Shown here in pieces: positions 43,220 to 52,473 of a stretch of 64,000 nt of DNA. The notes beneath the pieces were generated by a model. That model was not told the origin of the DNA and searched no databases. It saw nothing but the letters and a program-made list of their open reading frames with translations. The stretch is from Actinomycetota bacterium. Its GTDB lineage: Bacteria; Actinomycetota; Actinomycetes; S36-B12. Positions within the stretch are counted from its first letter, which is position 1, and every line of letters begins with the position of its first letter. The translations under genes were made by a program, and so were the position numbers. Location: NCBI GenBank assembly GCA_016717115.1, contig JADKGE010000011.1, positions 1-64,000 of the forward strand. The letters are read 5' to 3'.

Positions 43220-44492
43220 TCGAACGGGTGTTCGAATGGGCGCGACACGCCGGAATCGACACGGCGATCCCCAGGGCGACGACCGGAACGAGCGCGACGG
43301 CGCACAGCACGGAGTAGGAGCTCACCAGGACCACGACCCCCGCCACCACTCCCCCCAGTGCGCCCGCGGCATTCATGGTGAGGTCCGACAGGCCCTGGAC
43401 GGCAGGTCGCTCCGCGGGGCTGACCTCGTCGGTGACCATGGTCGAGCCGGCGATGAGGGTGCACGACCACCCCAGGCCGAGGAGGAACAGGCCGACGCCG
43501 AGCATGGGGACGTTGTCACCGGGGGCGAGTCCGGCGATGACGCACGCAGCCGCGAGGATCGCGACCCCGACGACGACCACCGGCACGCGGCCGAAACGGT
43601 CGACGCCCCAGCCGACCACCGGCGACAGCGCGTACATGCCCGCCACATGGACACTGATGACCAGGCCGATCAGCTGCAGCGTGACATCGACGTGGGCCAT
43701 GTGCACCGGCGTCATCACCATCACCATGACCATGACCACATGCCCCAGGGCGATGGTGGCGATGCCCAGCACGGCCCTCGGACGGCCCCGCAGATGGCCG
43801 ATGCCGTCGCGGAGCCGGGGCCGGGTCTCGTCCGATCCGGCCGCCTCGCGGTGCGCTATCGCGGTCAGGTAGGGATCGGGCCGAAGGAACACCAGCAGGA
43901 TCCCCGCTGCGAGCAACAGGCACACGGCCGAGACCACGTAGGGCCCGGACAGCTGCGGTAGCCCCAGGGCCAGCCCGAGGTTGCCCGAGGCATTCAGCAG
44001 GTTGGGCCCGAGCACCGCGCCGATCGTCGCCGCCCACACGACCCACGAGAGCGAGCGGGCGCGATGCTCCTCGGCCGCCAGGTCCGTGGCGGCGTAGCGC
44101 GCCTGGTAGCCGGCCGCGGACGCCACGCCGACGAAGAAGCAGCCGAGATAGACCAGCCACAGGTTGCGATTCACCGCAGCGAACACGACGATGACCGAGC
44201 CCAGAGCGCCGAGCCCGTAGCCGGTCGAGAGGGCGGCCCGTCGGCCGCGGACCAGGGCGATCCGCGCGAGCGGAAGGGCGAGCACCGCCGCGCCGAGCAC
44301 CCCGGCGGTCTGCGCCAGGCCGGCCGCCGCCTCGCTGTCGCCGACCGAGGCGGCGATGAGGGATCCGGCCGCCACCGAGCCGGCCACGGCGACACCGCCG
44401 AGCACGGTACCCATCGACAGCACCCGGATCGTGCGCCGCTGGATGGCGGGGGCCTGCGCAGGATCAACTCCCGTCACCACGCCGACGGTCAC
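43215..44492 (-). CDS. MFS transporter
   Basis: A 425-residue major facilitator protein with twelve helices in two six-helix halves (about 20-190 and 235-415) and a central cytoplasmic loop (about 205-235; REAAGSDETRPRLRDGIG). Helix 4-5 contains GYQARYAATDLAAEEHRAR, a typical MFS cytoplasmic-loop pattern; VGWGVDRFGRVPVVVVG is the second-half equivalent. Probably a drug or small-molecule exporter; the substrate is unknown. GTG 44492 overlaps the sulfotransferase-like stop (GTGA). Its last codons contain the recA LexA box. Confidence 0.88.
   Translation of the reverse strand: MTVGVVTGVDPAQAPAIQRRTIRVLSMGTVLGGVAVAGSVAAGSLIAASVGDSEAAAGLAQTAGVLGAAVLALPLARIALVRGRRAALSTGYGLGALGSVIVVFAAVNRNLWLVYLGCFFVGVASAAGYQARYAATDLAAEEHRARSLSWVVWAATIGAVLGPNLLNASGNLGLALGLPQLSGPYVVSAVCLLLAAGILLVFLRPDPYLTAIAHREAAGSDETRPRLRDGIGHLRGRPRAVLGIATIALGHVVMVMVMVMTPVHMAHVDVTLQLIGLVISVHVAGMYALSPVVGWGVDRFGRVPVVVVGVAILAAACVIAGLAPGDNVPMLGVGLFLLGLGWSCTLIAGSTMVTDEVSPAERPAVQGLSDLTMNAAGALGGVVAGVVVLVSSYSVLCAVALVPVVALGIAVSIPACRAHSNTRSI
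43220..43235. promoter_or_regulatory. LexA (SOS) box of recA, inside the MFS coding end
   Basis: Plus strand TCGAACGGGTGTTCGA: both half-sites exact. It encodes part of the final residues (SNTRSI) of the upstream MFS gene as well as serving as operator. Confidence 0.92.
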
Positions 44493-45199
44493 GGCGCACC
44501 TTCGGCGTGCGGCCCGTGGCCGAGCCGGTGCCCGACCGCGGCACGCAGGGCGTCGTCGTCAGGTGGCAGCCCCAGGCCGGCGAACGCGGCGATCAGCACC
44601 TCAGGACGGCCCGCCCACTCGTCATAGTCGAGAAGGACGACCCTGGAGTCGCCCAGCATCCGGCCCAGGTCGTGAGCCGCCTCGACCAGCCACTGACGCG
44701 TCGTCGCCAGCACCTCGAGGGCGTTCTCGTTCCCCGGCCACCATCCGCTGCGGGCCGCCGCCTGCGGATCTCGCACGTTGAGCACGTACCGGATCCCCGG
44801 CAGGAGCTTGTTCAAGAACAGCAGGTAGTTCAGCAGATCGTCGTACGAGGCGAAGTGCCCCGGCTCGTACCGCACCTCCTTGAAGCCCAGCCACGTCGTG
44901 TCGGGCCGGGGGCGCAGAACCGTGGAGACGACGTGCCGACGCAGATCGGCGACGACGTCGGACGGGGACAGTCGGCGCGAGCCGAACCACGGGTGAGTGG
45001 GCTTCCCGGCATGGTGCCGATCGGCCGTCTCGGCCAGCGCCTGCACGTACGCGTTGAGCCCGCGCAGGGCGGAGTAGTTCTCGCCACGCACGAGCACCCC
45101 CGGCAGGGCATTGAGGGCGGCCTGCAGTGCGGTACTGCCCGTGCGCCCGTACGTGACGACGGTCAGGTAGTCGGGCTCCCGGGCGGGGACCGAGGTCAT
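44489..45199 (-). CDS. sulfotransferase-like protein
   Basis: A 236-residue protein with the sulfotransferase PAPS-binding signature near the N-terminus (VVTYGRTGSTALQAALNAL), a helical middle, and the 3'-phosphate-binding-type segment IRYVLNVRDPQAAARSGWW (about 135-153). It fits the small Sulfotransfer/Stf0-like family, which sulphates glycolipids or carbohydrates; the acceptor is unknown. ATG 45199 overlaps the DUF3046 stop (ATGA) and has GAAGG about 8 nt before it. The stop overlaps the MFS start, so a three-gene coupled operon is likely: DUF3046, sulfotransferase-like, MFS. Confidence 0.72.
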   Translation of the reverse strand: MTSVPAREPDYLTVVTYGRTGSTALQAALNALPGVLVRGENYSALRGLNAYVQALAETADRHHAGKPTHPWFGSRRLSPSDVVADLRRHVVSTVLRPRPDTTWLGFKEVRYEPGHFASYDDLLNYLLFLNKLLPGIRYVLNVRDPQAAARSGWWPGNENALEVLATTRQWLVEAAHDLGRMLGDSRVVLLDYDEWAGRPEVLIAAFAGLGLPPDDDALRAAVGHRLGHGPHAEGAP

Positions 45200-45396
45200 C
45201 GCAACACCTTCGGCACCTCGGTCGTGGCGCACACGGCCCGCCAGATGTCACGGGTGTCGACCCCTGCGGCGATGGCATCGGTCGCGGTCATCCCGAGATC
45301 GGCCAGCACCATGTCGCGCGCCCACGACTGCGCGTAGGACGGGCCGAAGACCTCGTCCATCCGATCCCAGAAGTCAGTGAGGCGCACGGTCGCCAT
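45196..45396 (-). CDS. DUF3046 domain protein
   Basis: A 66-residue DUF3046 protein. VRLTDFWDRMDEVFGPSYAQ and the C-terminal DTRDIWRAVCATTEVP match the conserved family pattern. DUF3046 genes are short, restricted to Actinobacteria and typically lie next to recA; their function is unknown. Here two genes separate it from recA but the strand is the same. Its start region is divergent from the ywiC-like gene. Confidence 0.85.
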   Translation of the reverse strand: MATVRLTDFWDRMDEVFGPSYAQSWARDMVLADLGMTATDAIAAGVDTRDIWRAVCATTEVPKVLR

Positions 45397-45410
45397 CCTG
45401 CCCCATCCAG

Positions 45411-45416
45411 CACAAT
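45411..45416 (+). promoter_or_regulatory. -10-like hexamer CACAAT, leaderless start of the ywiC-like gene
   Basis: CACAAT, 6 nt (CAGGCT), then GTG 45423, the same spacing as the TANNNT starts elsewhere. Confidence 0.4.
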
Positions 45417-45422
45417 CAGGCT

Positions 45423-46235
45423 GTGACCGCGCCCAGTCGACCCCTGCGACGGGTCTCCCTCGTGCCTCCGCAGCACGGCGCCTGGGCGTTCCTCGGCCTG
45501 CCTCTGGTGGTCGGACTGGCGGTGAGCCCGACCACTCCCGTCCTGCTGGTGCTGGCCGTGACCTGGGTGAGTGCGTACCCGGTCTCGTACTTCGTCCTGG
45601 CTTTGGTGAGGGATGCCGCGTCGCGGCATCCGGACTCGCGTGCGTTCCGCAGACCGCTCGCCGTCTGGAGCACGATCGCCGTACCGGCGACCCTCGTCCT
45701 CCTCGCCGCGAAACCATGGCTCGTATGAATCGAGCTCCTCTACGGCGCGAGCTTCCTCGTCAACATCGCGTTCGCCCGGCGTCGAGACGAGCGTGCGCTG
45801 CTCAACGACTCGGTGTTCATCGCCCAGTGCACGGCCATGGTGCCCGTCACGTGGGCGGTCGCCGTCGGGTCGCGGACGTGGTCGCCTCCCTCGCTCGCTG
45901 CCGCACCCGACGAGCTGTGGATCCTGACGATCTCCGTGGCACTGGTCCTCGTCGGATCGACGCTCCACGTGAAGTCGCTCATCCGTGAACGCGCCAACCC
46001 GCGCTTCGGCCGGCTGTCGCGCGCCTTCGCCGCCGCATCCGTCGCGTGCTCCCCGCTCCTGGCGTGGTGGTGGGGCCTGCCCGCAGGCCTGTTCCTCGTC
46101 GTGCCGTTCGCCTTCCTCGCCGTCCGGTCCTTCGCGATGACCGGTCCCCCTCCCCGGCCGGGGAGGATCGGCATGATCGAGCTCGTCGGGTTCCTCCTTC
46201 TGGCCGTTCCCGCCCTCGCCCTGGGCTCCGAATGA
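45423..46235 (+). pseudogene. YwiC-like membrane protein, interrupted by an in-frame TGA
   Basis: A YwiC-like family protein of about 270 residues and eight helices. The start PPQHGAWAFLGLPLVVGL and the later ARRRDERALLND and WWWGLPAGLFLVVPFA are family-like. The frame has a single TGA at 45726-45728 (PWLV, stop, IELLYGASF), after which the same frame continues without further defects to 46235. A TGG-to-TGA change (Trp) is the simplest explanation, whether real mutation or base error. The stop overlaps the lhr start (ATGA), so an intact gene would have been coupled to lhr. Confidence 0.75.
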
Positions 46236-49200
46236 CCCGCCCGATTCGGCCCGCGCCGAATGCGGACGGGGGTCTGGCGGCACTGTCCGCCGCCACTCGC
46301 TCGTGGTTCGCCGGAGCCTTCGACCACGCGACCCCCGCACAGCTCGGGGCCTGGACCGCCATCGCCCGCGGAGAGGACACCCTGGTCGTCGCCCCCACGG
46401 GCAGCGGCAAGACACTGGCAGCCTTCCTCCACTCGATCGATCGCCTGATGACGTCCCCGGCCCCGGCCGACCGCCAGCGACGCTGCCGCGTCCTGTACAT
46501 CTCGCCGCTCAAGGCGCTCGCCGTCGACGTCGACCGGAACCTGCGCAGTCCGCTCATCGGGATCGAACGCGAGTCCGCTCGGCTCGGCCTGACGGCCAAC
46601 GAGGTGATCGTCGGCATCCGCACGGGTGACACGCCCGCCTCGGAGCGCGCCAGATTCGCCCGACGACCCCCGGACATCCTCATCACCACGCCCGAGTCGC
46701 TCTTCCTCATGCTGACCTCCCAGGCCCGGGAGGGGCTGCGAGGCGTCGAGACGGTGATCCTCGACGAGGTGCACGCGGTGGCCGGCACGAAGCGCGGCGC
46801 ACACCTGGCGCTCTCCCTCGAGCGACTCGATGCGCTCCTGGAGCGTCCCGCGCAGCGCATCGGCCTGTCCGCCACGGTCAGCCCCATGGCCACCGTCGCG
46901 TCCTTCGTGCGGTCCTCCCAGCCAGCCACGATCGTGGCCCCGCCCAGCGAGAAGCTGTGGGACCTGCAGATCCGCGTGCCCGTCGATGACATGGCCGACG
47001 TGGGCGCGGAGACCGAGCTCTCCGGCAGCGCAGCGGGCGCCGTCGCGCGTACGTCGATCTGGCCGCATATCGACGAGCAGCTCGTCGACCTGATCGAAGA
47101 GCACCGAACCACGTTGGTGTTCGCCAACAGCCGACGACTCTCGGAGCGCATCACCGCGCAGGTCAACGAGATCGCCGCGGAGCGCGCCCTGGCGCAGGGG
47201 CGCGAACCGGTGATCGTGGCCCGCGCCCACCACGGTTCGGTCAGCAAGGAGCAGCGAGCGATCATCGAGGATGACCTGAAGTCAGGTCGGCTGCCGGCCG
47301 TCGTCGCGACGAGCAGCCTCGAGCTCGGCATCGACATGGGCAGCATCGACCTGGTGGTGCAGGTGGAGACCCCGCCCAGTGTCGCCAGCGGCCTGCAGCG
47401 CGTGGGCCGTGCGGGACACCAGGTGGGCGCCGTCAGCCGTGGCATCGTCTTCCCCAAGTACCGAGGCGACCTGGTGACCGCTGCGGTGGTGACCGCTCGC
47501 ATGAGGGCAGGCCTCATCGAGGACGTGAGCATCCCGCGCACCCCGCTCGACGTCATGGCGCAGCAGGTGGTGGCGTGCGTCGCCATGGACGACTGGTCCG
47601 TGGAGGACCTGCTGGCCATGGTGCGGCGGGCCGCTCCGTTCTCGTCCCTCGGCGACGCCGTGTTCGACTCCGTGCTCGACATGCTCTCGGGCCGGTATCC
47701 GTCGGACGAGTTCGCCGAACTGCGGCCACGCCTGGTGTGGGATCGAGACACGGGCCAGCTGACCGGCCGACCGGGCGCTCAGCGGCTGGCCGTCACCAGC
47801 GGCGGCACCATCCCCGACCGCGGGCTGTTCGGCGTCTTCCTCGTGGGAGAGAAGCAGTCCCGGGTGGGCGAGCTGGACGAGGAGATGGTCTACGAGTCGC
47901 GGGTCGGCGACGTCATCGCGCTGGGTGCGTCGAGCTGGCGGATCGAGGACATCACCCACGATCGGGTGCTCGTCTCCCCTGCCCCGGGCCAGCCCGGCCG
48001 ACTGCCCTTCTGGCACGGCGACGCCCTTGGCCGCCCCGCCGCCCTCGGCCGCGCCGTCGGCGAGTTCGTGCGTTCAGTGGCGTCGTCGCGCGATCCCGGG
48101 GCGCTGCTCGACGGCTCCGGGCTCGACGAGCGGGCGGCGGCGAACCTGCTGCAGTACGTTCGCGAGCAGCGCGAGGCGACGTCCGTCGTGCCCAGCGACT
48201 CGGCCATCGTCGTCGAGCGCTTCCGCGACGAGCTCGGCGACTGGCGCGTGGTGATCCACAGTCCCTACGGGGCCCAGGTGCATGCGCCGTGGGCGCTGGT
48301 GATCGGCGCCCGCATCCGCGAGACCATCGGCATCGACGCGCAGGTGATGCACGCCGACGACGGCATCGTGCTGAGGCTGCCCGACACCGACGACGAGGAG
48401 TCCGCCCGCTCGGTGATGGACCTGATCCTCATCGAGCCCGAGGAGGTCGAGTCGCTCGTCACCGCGGAGGTCGGCGGCTCGGCCCTGTTCGCCTCGCGCT
48501 TCCGGGAGTGCGCGGCACGTGCACTGCTGCTGCCGCGTCGACGGCCCGACCGGCGCACGCCACTGTGGCAGCAGCGCCAGCGGTCCGCGCACCTGCTGTC
48601 GGTCGCGTCCGACTACGCGTCCTTCCCGATCCTCCTCGAGACGGTTCGCGAATGCCTCCAAAACGTGTACGACGTGCCGGCCCTGCGCGAGGTGCTGACC
48701 GACCTGCGCGACGGGCGCATCCGGGTGCACGAGGCCTCGACGGACCAGCCCTCGCCCTTCGCCCAGTCGCTGCTGTTCGGCTACGTGGCCTCGTTCCTCT
48801 ACGAGGGCGACTCCCCCCTCGCCGAGCGCCGGGCCCAGGCGCTGACGCTGGACCCGGCGCTGCTGGCCGAGCTCCTCGGCACTCCCGAGCTGCGCGACCT
48901 CTTGGACGCCGACGCGCTCGACGAGGTGGAGGCCGAGCTCCAGCACCTGACTCCGGCGACGCGGGCGCGCGACCTCGAGGATGCGGCCGACCTGCTGCGA
49001 CTGCTCGGCCCCCTCGGCGACGAGGAGGCGGCGGCCCGTGGCATCCCTACGCCGTGGCTCGAGCAGCTGTGCGCCGGACGTCGCGCCATCCGCGTCCGGC
49101 TGGCGGGCCTCGAGCGCACGGCTGCCGTCGAGGACGCCGGGCGGCTGCGCGACGCGATCGGCATCGCCTTGCCGGTCGGCATCCCCGACGCGCACCTGGC

Positions 49201-50728
49201 GATCGTGGCCGACCCGTTGGGCGACGTGGTCGGCCGGTTCGCCCGCACCCACGGCCCGTTCACCCCTGAGCAGGCCGCCCAGGGCGTCGGCCTCTCGACG
49301 GCCGTCGCCGCGGAGGTGCTGGCCCGCCTCGCATCCACCGGCCGCGTGGTGCGCGGGGAGTTCCGCCCTGGGGGCTCCCACACGGAGTACTGCGACGTCG
49401 ACGTGCTCCGGCGCATCCGGCGCCGCAGCATCGCCAAGCTGCGCCACGAGATCGAGCCGGTGCCACCCGCCCAGTACGCGGCCTTCCTGCCCCGGTGGCA
49501 GCGGGTCGCCGCCGCCGACGGCCGCCCCGATCTACGAGGGATCGACGGCTGCTTCGAGGCGATCGAGCAACTGGCCGGCACGGCCCTGCCGGCCAGCACG
49601 TGGCTTCGCGCCGTGCTGCCAGCGCGCGTCGACGACGTGCACGACGGAATGCTCGACCAGCTCATCGGCTCCGGTGACGTCGTGTGGTGGGGGGTATCGG
49701 CGCTCACGGGAGGTGACGGGATCGTCTGCCTCGCCCCGGCCGACCGGGCAGGACTGCTGCGCCGGCCCCCGGCCGACCCGGATGGGGACGACCCCCTGCC
49801 GGACGCGGCCGCCGCCGTGATGGCCGTCCTCGCCGCTGGGGGCGCGCTGTTCTTCCGTGACATCGCCGACCTCGTGGGCGTCGGCCGCGGTGGTGGACCC
49901 CTCGCCACCGACGCCGACCTCGTGGAGGCGTTGTGGCGGCTGGTCTGGAGCGGGCGAGTGACCAACGACGGCTGGGGCGCGCTGCGCGCGCGGATCGACG
50001 GCACCCGATCACGACCCTCCACGCGCCGGGGCCGCCCCGGTCTCCCGCATCGCTCGGGCCCGCCCGCCGGCCCCGGGCGTTGGTCGCTGCTCCCGGAGAT
50101 CCCGAGGGATCCGGCGGCGGCCGCCGCGGCCGTGGGCCAGAGCCTGCTCGACCGGCACGGCATCGTCACGCGCGGCACCGTGGTGTCCGAGCGCTTCGAG
50201 GGCGGCTTCGCCCGGATGTACCGGGTTCTCTCGGCCTTCGAGGACGTCGGCCGGTGCCGACGGACCTACGCGGTGGAGGGTCTCGGAGCGGCCCAGTTCG
50301 CCCTGCCCGCGGCTGTGGATCGACTGCGAGCCACGTCGACGCAGGATCGCTCCCCGGCCACGGTCGTGGTGCTGGCCGCCACCGATCCCGCCAACGCCTA
50401 CGGCGCGGCGCTGCCGTGGCCCGACGTCGCGGGCACCGGCATCGGGCACCGGCCCGGCCGAAAGGCAGGCGCCATCATCGTGCTGGTCGACGGTCGGCCG
50501 GCCCTGTACCTCGAGCGGGGTGGCAAGTCGCTGCTGGCGTGGGACCTCGGGGACGCCCTGCTCGGGGCGGCCGCCTCCGCGCTCGTCCGAAGCGGTCACC
50601 GGGTCGGCATGGAGCGCTCGGTCATCACGCGGATCAACGGGGCGGCCCCCACTGACAACCACACCCGGCTCCTGACGGCCGCTGGCTTCCTGCCAACGCC
50701 ACGTGGCCTGCGGTCTCCTCGGGCCTAG
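46232..50728 (+). CDS. lhr: Lhr-type ATP-dependent DNA helicase (large helicase-related)
   Basis: A 1498-residue superfamily 2 helicase, the full Lhr length. The N-terminal helicase core (about 1-860) has PTGSGKT (55-61), DEVH in VILDEVHAVAGTKRG (about 177), SATVSPM (motif III) and HHGSVSKEQRAIIEDDLKSG with QRVGRAGHQ (motif VI). The long C-terminal part (about 870-1498) holds winged-helix and Lhr-C domains. Lhr proteins translocate 3'-5' on DNA or RNA:DNA and act in DNA repair. ATG 46232 overlaps the ywiC-like stop; the next gene, a Nei/Fpg glycosylase, begins 8 nt after its stop, and this pairing recurs in Actinobacteria. Confidence 0.95.
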   Translation: MTRPIRPAPNADGGLAALSAATRSWFAGAFDHATPAQLGAWTAIARGEDTLVVAPTGSGKTLAAFLHSIDRLMTSPAPADRQRRCRVLYISPLKALAVDVDRNLRSPLIGIERESARLGLTANEVIVGIRTGDTPASERARFARRPPDILITTPESLFLMLTSQAREGLRGVETVILDEVHAVAGTKRGAHLALSLERLDALLERPAQRIGLSATVSPMATVASFVRSSQPATIVAPPSEKLWDLQIRVPVDDMADVGAETELSGSAAGAVARTSIWPHIDEQLVDLIEEHRTTLVFANSRRLSERITAQVNEIAAERALAQGREPVIVARAHHGSVSKEQRAIIEDDLKSGRLPAVVATSSLELGIDMGSIDLVVQVETPPSVASGLQRVGRAGHQVGAVSRGIVFPKYRGDLVTAAVVTARMRAGLIEDVSIPRTPLDVMAQQVVACVAMDDWSVEDLLAMVRRAAPFSSLGDAVFDSVLDMLSGRYPSDEFAELRPRLVWDRDTGQLTGRPGAQRLAVTSGGTIPDRGLFGVFLVGEKQSRVGELDEEMVYESRVGDVIALGASSWRIEDITHDRVLVSPAPGQPGRLPFWHGDALGRPAALGRAVGEFVRSVASSRDPGALLDGSGLDERAAANLLQYVREQREATSVVPSDSAIVVERFRDELGDWRVVIHSPYGAQVHAPWALVIGARIRETIGIDAQVMHADDGIVLRLPDTDDEESARSVMDLILIEPEEVESLVTAEVGGSALFASRFRECAARALLLPRRRPDRRTPLWQQRQRSAHLLSVASDYASFPILLETVRECLQNVYDVPALREVLTDLRDGRIRVHEASTDQPSPFAQSLLFGYVASFLYEGDSPLAERRAQALTLDPALLAELLGTPELRDLLDADALDEVEAELQHLTPATRARDLEDAADLLRLLGPLGDEEAAARGIPTPWLEQLCAGRRAIRVRLAGLERTAAVEDAGRLRDAIGIALPVGIPDAHLAIVADPLGDVVGRFARTHGPFTPEQAAQGVGLSTAVAAEVLARLASTGRVVRGEFRPGGSHTEYCDVDVLRRIRRRSIAKLRHEIEPVPPAQYAAFLPRWQRVAAADGRPDLRGIDGCFEAIEQLAGTALPASTWLRAVLPARVDDVHDGMLDQLIGSGDVVWWGVSALTGGDGIVCLAPADRAGLLRRPPADPDGDDPLPDAAAAVMAVLAAGGALFFRDIADLVGVGRGGGPLATDADLVEALWRLVWSGRVTNDGWGALRARIDGTRSRPSTRRGRPGLPHRSGPPAGPGRWSLLPEIPRDPAAAAAAVGQSLLDRHGIVTRGTVVSERFEGGFARMYRVLSAFEDVGRCRRTYAVEGLGAAQFALPAAVDRLRATSTQDRSPATVVVLAATDPANAYGAALPWPDVAGTGIGHRPGRKAGAIIVLVDGRPALYLERGGKSLLAWDLGDALLGAAASALVRSGHRVGMERSVITRINGAAPTDNHTRLLTAAGFLPTPRGLRSPRA

Positions 50729-50736
50729 GCACGTCC

Positions 50737-51522
50737 GTGCCCGAGGGTGACACTGTCTGGCTGGCCGCCAAGCGACTCGACGACGCCTTGGGTGGGCAGG
50801 CGCTGGTGTCGTCCGACTTCCGGCTACCGGCCCTGGCCACGGTGGACCTCGCGGGCGTGACCATCCTGGGCGTCGCACCACGCGGCAAGCACCTGCTGTT
50901 CCGCCTCGACGATGGGCGCACCCTGCACACGCACTTCCGGATGGAGGGCGCCTGGCACCTCTACCGACCCGACGCGCGCTGGCGAGGCGGCCCGGCGCAC
51001 ACCGTGCGGGTCGTGCTCACCACCGCCGCCTGGTCGGCCGTCGGGTACCGCATTCCGGTGGTCGACCTCATCGCCACGGCCGATGAGGGATCGGTCGTGG
51101 GGCATCTGGGTCCAGACCTCCTCGGTCCGGACTGGGACGCGGGCGCGGCAGTCGACCGACTGCAGGCGCGACCCGACATGGAGATCGGCGAGGCCCTGCT
51201 CGACCAGCGCAACCTGGCCGGAATCGGCGCCATCTACTGCTGCGAGTCGCTGTTCCTGTGCGGGGTCAGCCCGTTCACGCCCGTCGGGCAGGTGCCCGAC
51301 CTCTCAGGGCTCGTGACCACGGCACACCGCCTGCTCATGCGGAACGCGCCGCGGACCTCCCGATCCACGACCGGCGACGAGCGGCGGCCCTACTACGTCT
51401 ACTCCCGTCGCCGGCAGCCCTGCCGGCGATGCGGAACGCTCATCGAGTCGGGTGAGCAGGGACGTGCGCCGAGGGCACGGGTGATGTACTGGTGCCCGAG
51501 GTGTCAGGCACGCGGCGCCTGA
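50737..51522 (+). CDS. Fpg/Nei family DNA glycosylase-AP lyase (Nei2-like)
   Basis: A 261-residue base-excision glycosylase/lyase. After removal of the initiator residue the protein begins PEGDTVWLAAKRL, with catalytic Pro and Glu. The helix-two-turn-helix region is DQRNLAGIGAIYCCESLFL (about 154-172). A C-terminal zinc finger has four cysteines: CRRCG and, after a long loop, CPRCQ. It resembles endonuclease VIII (Nei) more than Fpg, since the start is PEGDTV rather than PELPEV; substrate range is inferred. It lies 8 nt after lhr, so the two are probably co-expressed. Confidence 0.9.
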   Translation: MPEGDTVWLAAKRLDDALGGQALVSSDFRLPALATVDLAGVTILGVAPRGKHLLFRLDDGRTLHTHFRMEGAWHLYRPDARWRGGPAHTVRVVLTTAAWSAVGYRIPVVDLIATADEGSVVGHLGPDLLGPDWDAGAAVDRLQARPDMEIGEALLDQRNLAGIGAIYCCESLFLCGVSPFTPVGQVPDLSGLVTTAHRLLMRNAPRTSRSTTGDERRPYYVYSRRRQPCRRCGTLIESGEQGRAPRARVMYWCPRCQARGA

Positions 51523-51570
51523 TACGCCCGGCGGGGGGCGCAGGATCGCGGCCGCCCGTGAGGAGATCGG

Positions 51571-51849
51571 TCAGACGGTCGACAGGGACGGCAGCCGGGG
51601 CAGGAAGATCTCCGTCTCAGCCTCGGCAACCTGCGTGCTGACGGACGCGAGGACGTCGGAGAGCGATACCTCCAGCGCCCCGCAGATGGCGGCCAGCAGT
51701 TCGCTCGACGCCTCCTTCTGGCCCCGCTCCACCTCGGAGAGGTAACCGAGCGACACGGCGGCCGCCCCGGAGACGTCGCGCAGAGTGCGCCCTTGGTCTT
51801 GGCGACGGCGACGCAGTTCGTCACCGATGACTTGCCGAAGAACGATCAC
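51571..51849 (-). CDS. clgR: ClgR-like XRE transcriptional regulator
   Basis: A 92-residue helix-turn-helix XRE protein: RQVIGDELRRRRQDQGRTLR, then the recognition region VSLGYLSEVERGQKEASSEL, then a short C-terminal tail. Sequence and position (after pgsA and cinA, before the recA region) match ClgR, the actinobacterial activator of Clp protease and other stress genes. GTG 51849 is chosen because GGGAGGGG lies just before it. The upstream 51850-51987 gap shows no operator I can support. Confidence 0.85.
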   Translation of the reverse strand: MIVLRQVIGDELRRRRQDQGRTLRDVSGAAAVSLGYLSEVERGQKEASSELLAAICGALEVSLSDVLASVSTQVAEAETEIFLPRLPSLSTV

Positions 51850-51987
51850 GACCCCTCCCTTCACCAGTGCTCCACCCCGGTGGCCCGAGGTGGACGCTCA
51901 CGGTACCTCTCGGACGGCCTCGGCGCATCCGTGGTTCCTTGCTGCCGCCAACAACCGCCCTCGCGGGGCTATTCCCGGCGTCCCGAC

Positions 51988-52473
51988 CTATCCGGTCGCG
52001 GCCCCTGCCAGCTCAGTCATCAGCAGGGCCAAGCATGACACCACGGTCTGACGCCGGATCGCCGCACGGTCGCCATCGATGACCAGATGCTGGGTGCGGA
52101 CCTCACGGCTCGTCGCGACGGCGATCCACACCGAGCCGACCGGCTCTCCGTCGTGCGGCTCGGGCCCGGCCACCCCCGTCGTGCCGACGCCGATATCGGC
52201 CGAGAGGGCCCGGCGCACCCCGTCGGCCATGGCGGCCGCCACCTGCTCGCTGACGACCCCCCGAGCGAGGTCGGCATCCGTGACGCCGAGCAGCGCCTGC
52301 TTCACGTCCGGCTGGTAGGCCACGACCGAGCCCCTCAGGACGGCGGAGCAGCCCGGCACGTCGGCGAGGCTCGCGGCCAGCAGGCCCGCAGTGAGGGACT
52401 CCCCCGTGGCGATGGTCAGGCCGCGCTCGATGCACGCGGCCACGACGTCGGCGGCGGTGGGCTCAGAGCCCAC
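51988..52473 (-). CDS. CinA-C-type nicotinamide-nucleotide amidohydrolase (PncC)
   Basis: A 161-residue stand-alone CinA C-terminal domain: TIATGESLTAGLLAASLADV (catalytic-region Ser/Thr), SVVAYQPDVKQALLGV, and GTTGVAGPEPHDGEPVGSVW. It hydrolyses NMN to nicotinate mononucleotide, recycling the by-product of NAD-dependent ligase. GTG 52473 overlaps the pgsA stop by 11 nt, giving a coupled pgsA-cinA unit that continues toward clgR. Confidence 0.93.
   Translation of the reverse strand: MGSEPTAADVVAACIERGLTIATGESLTAGLLAASLADVPGCSAVLRGSVVAYQPDVKQALLGVTDADLARGVVSEQVAAAMADGVRRALSADIGVGTTGVAGPEPHDGEPVGSVWIAVATSREVRTQHLVIDGDRAAIRRQTVVSCLALLMTELAGAATG

Noticed and set aside
45726..45728. Selenocysteine reading of the TGA in the ywiC-like gene
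   Set aside because: The position fits Trp by context, no SECIS-like hairpin follows, and the formate dehydrogenase here uses Cys rather than Sec.
51850..51987. A ClgR autoregulatory operator upstream of clgR
   Set aside because: The nearest candidate (CGCCCTCGCG) does not match the spacing of the known ClgR motif.
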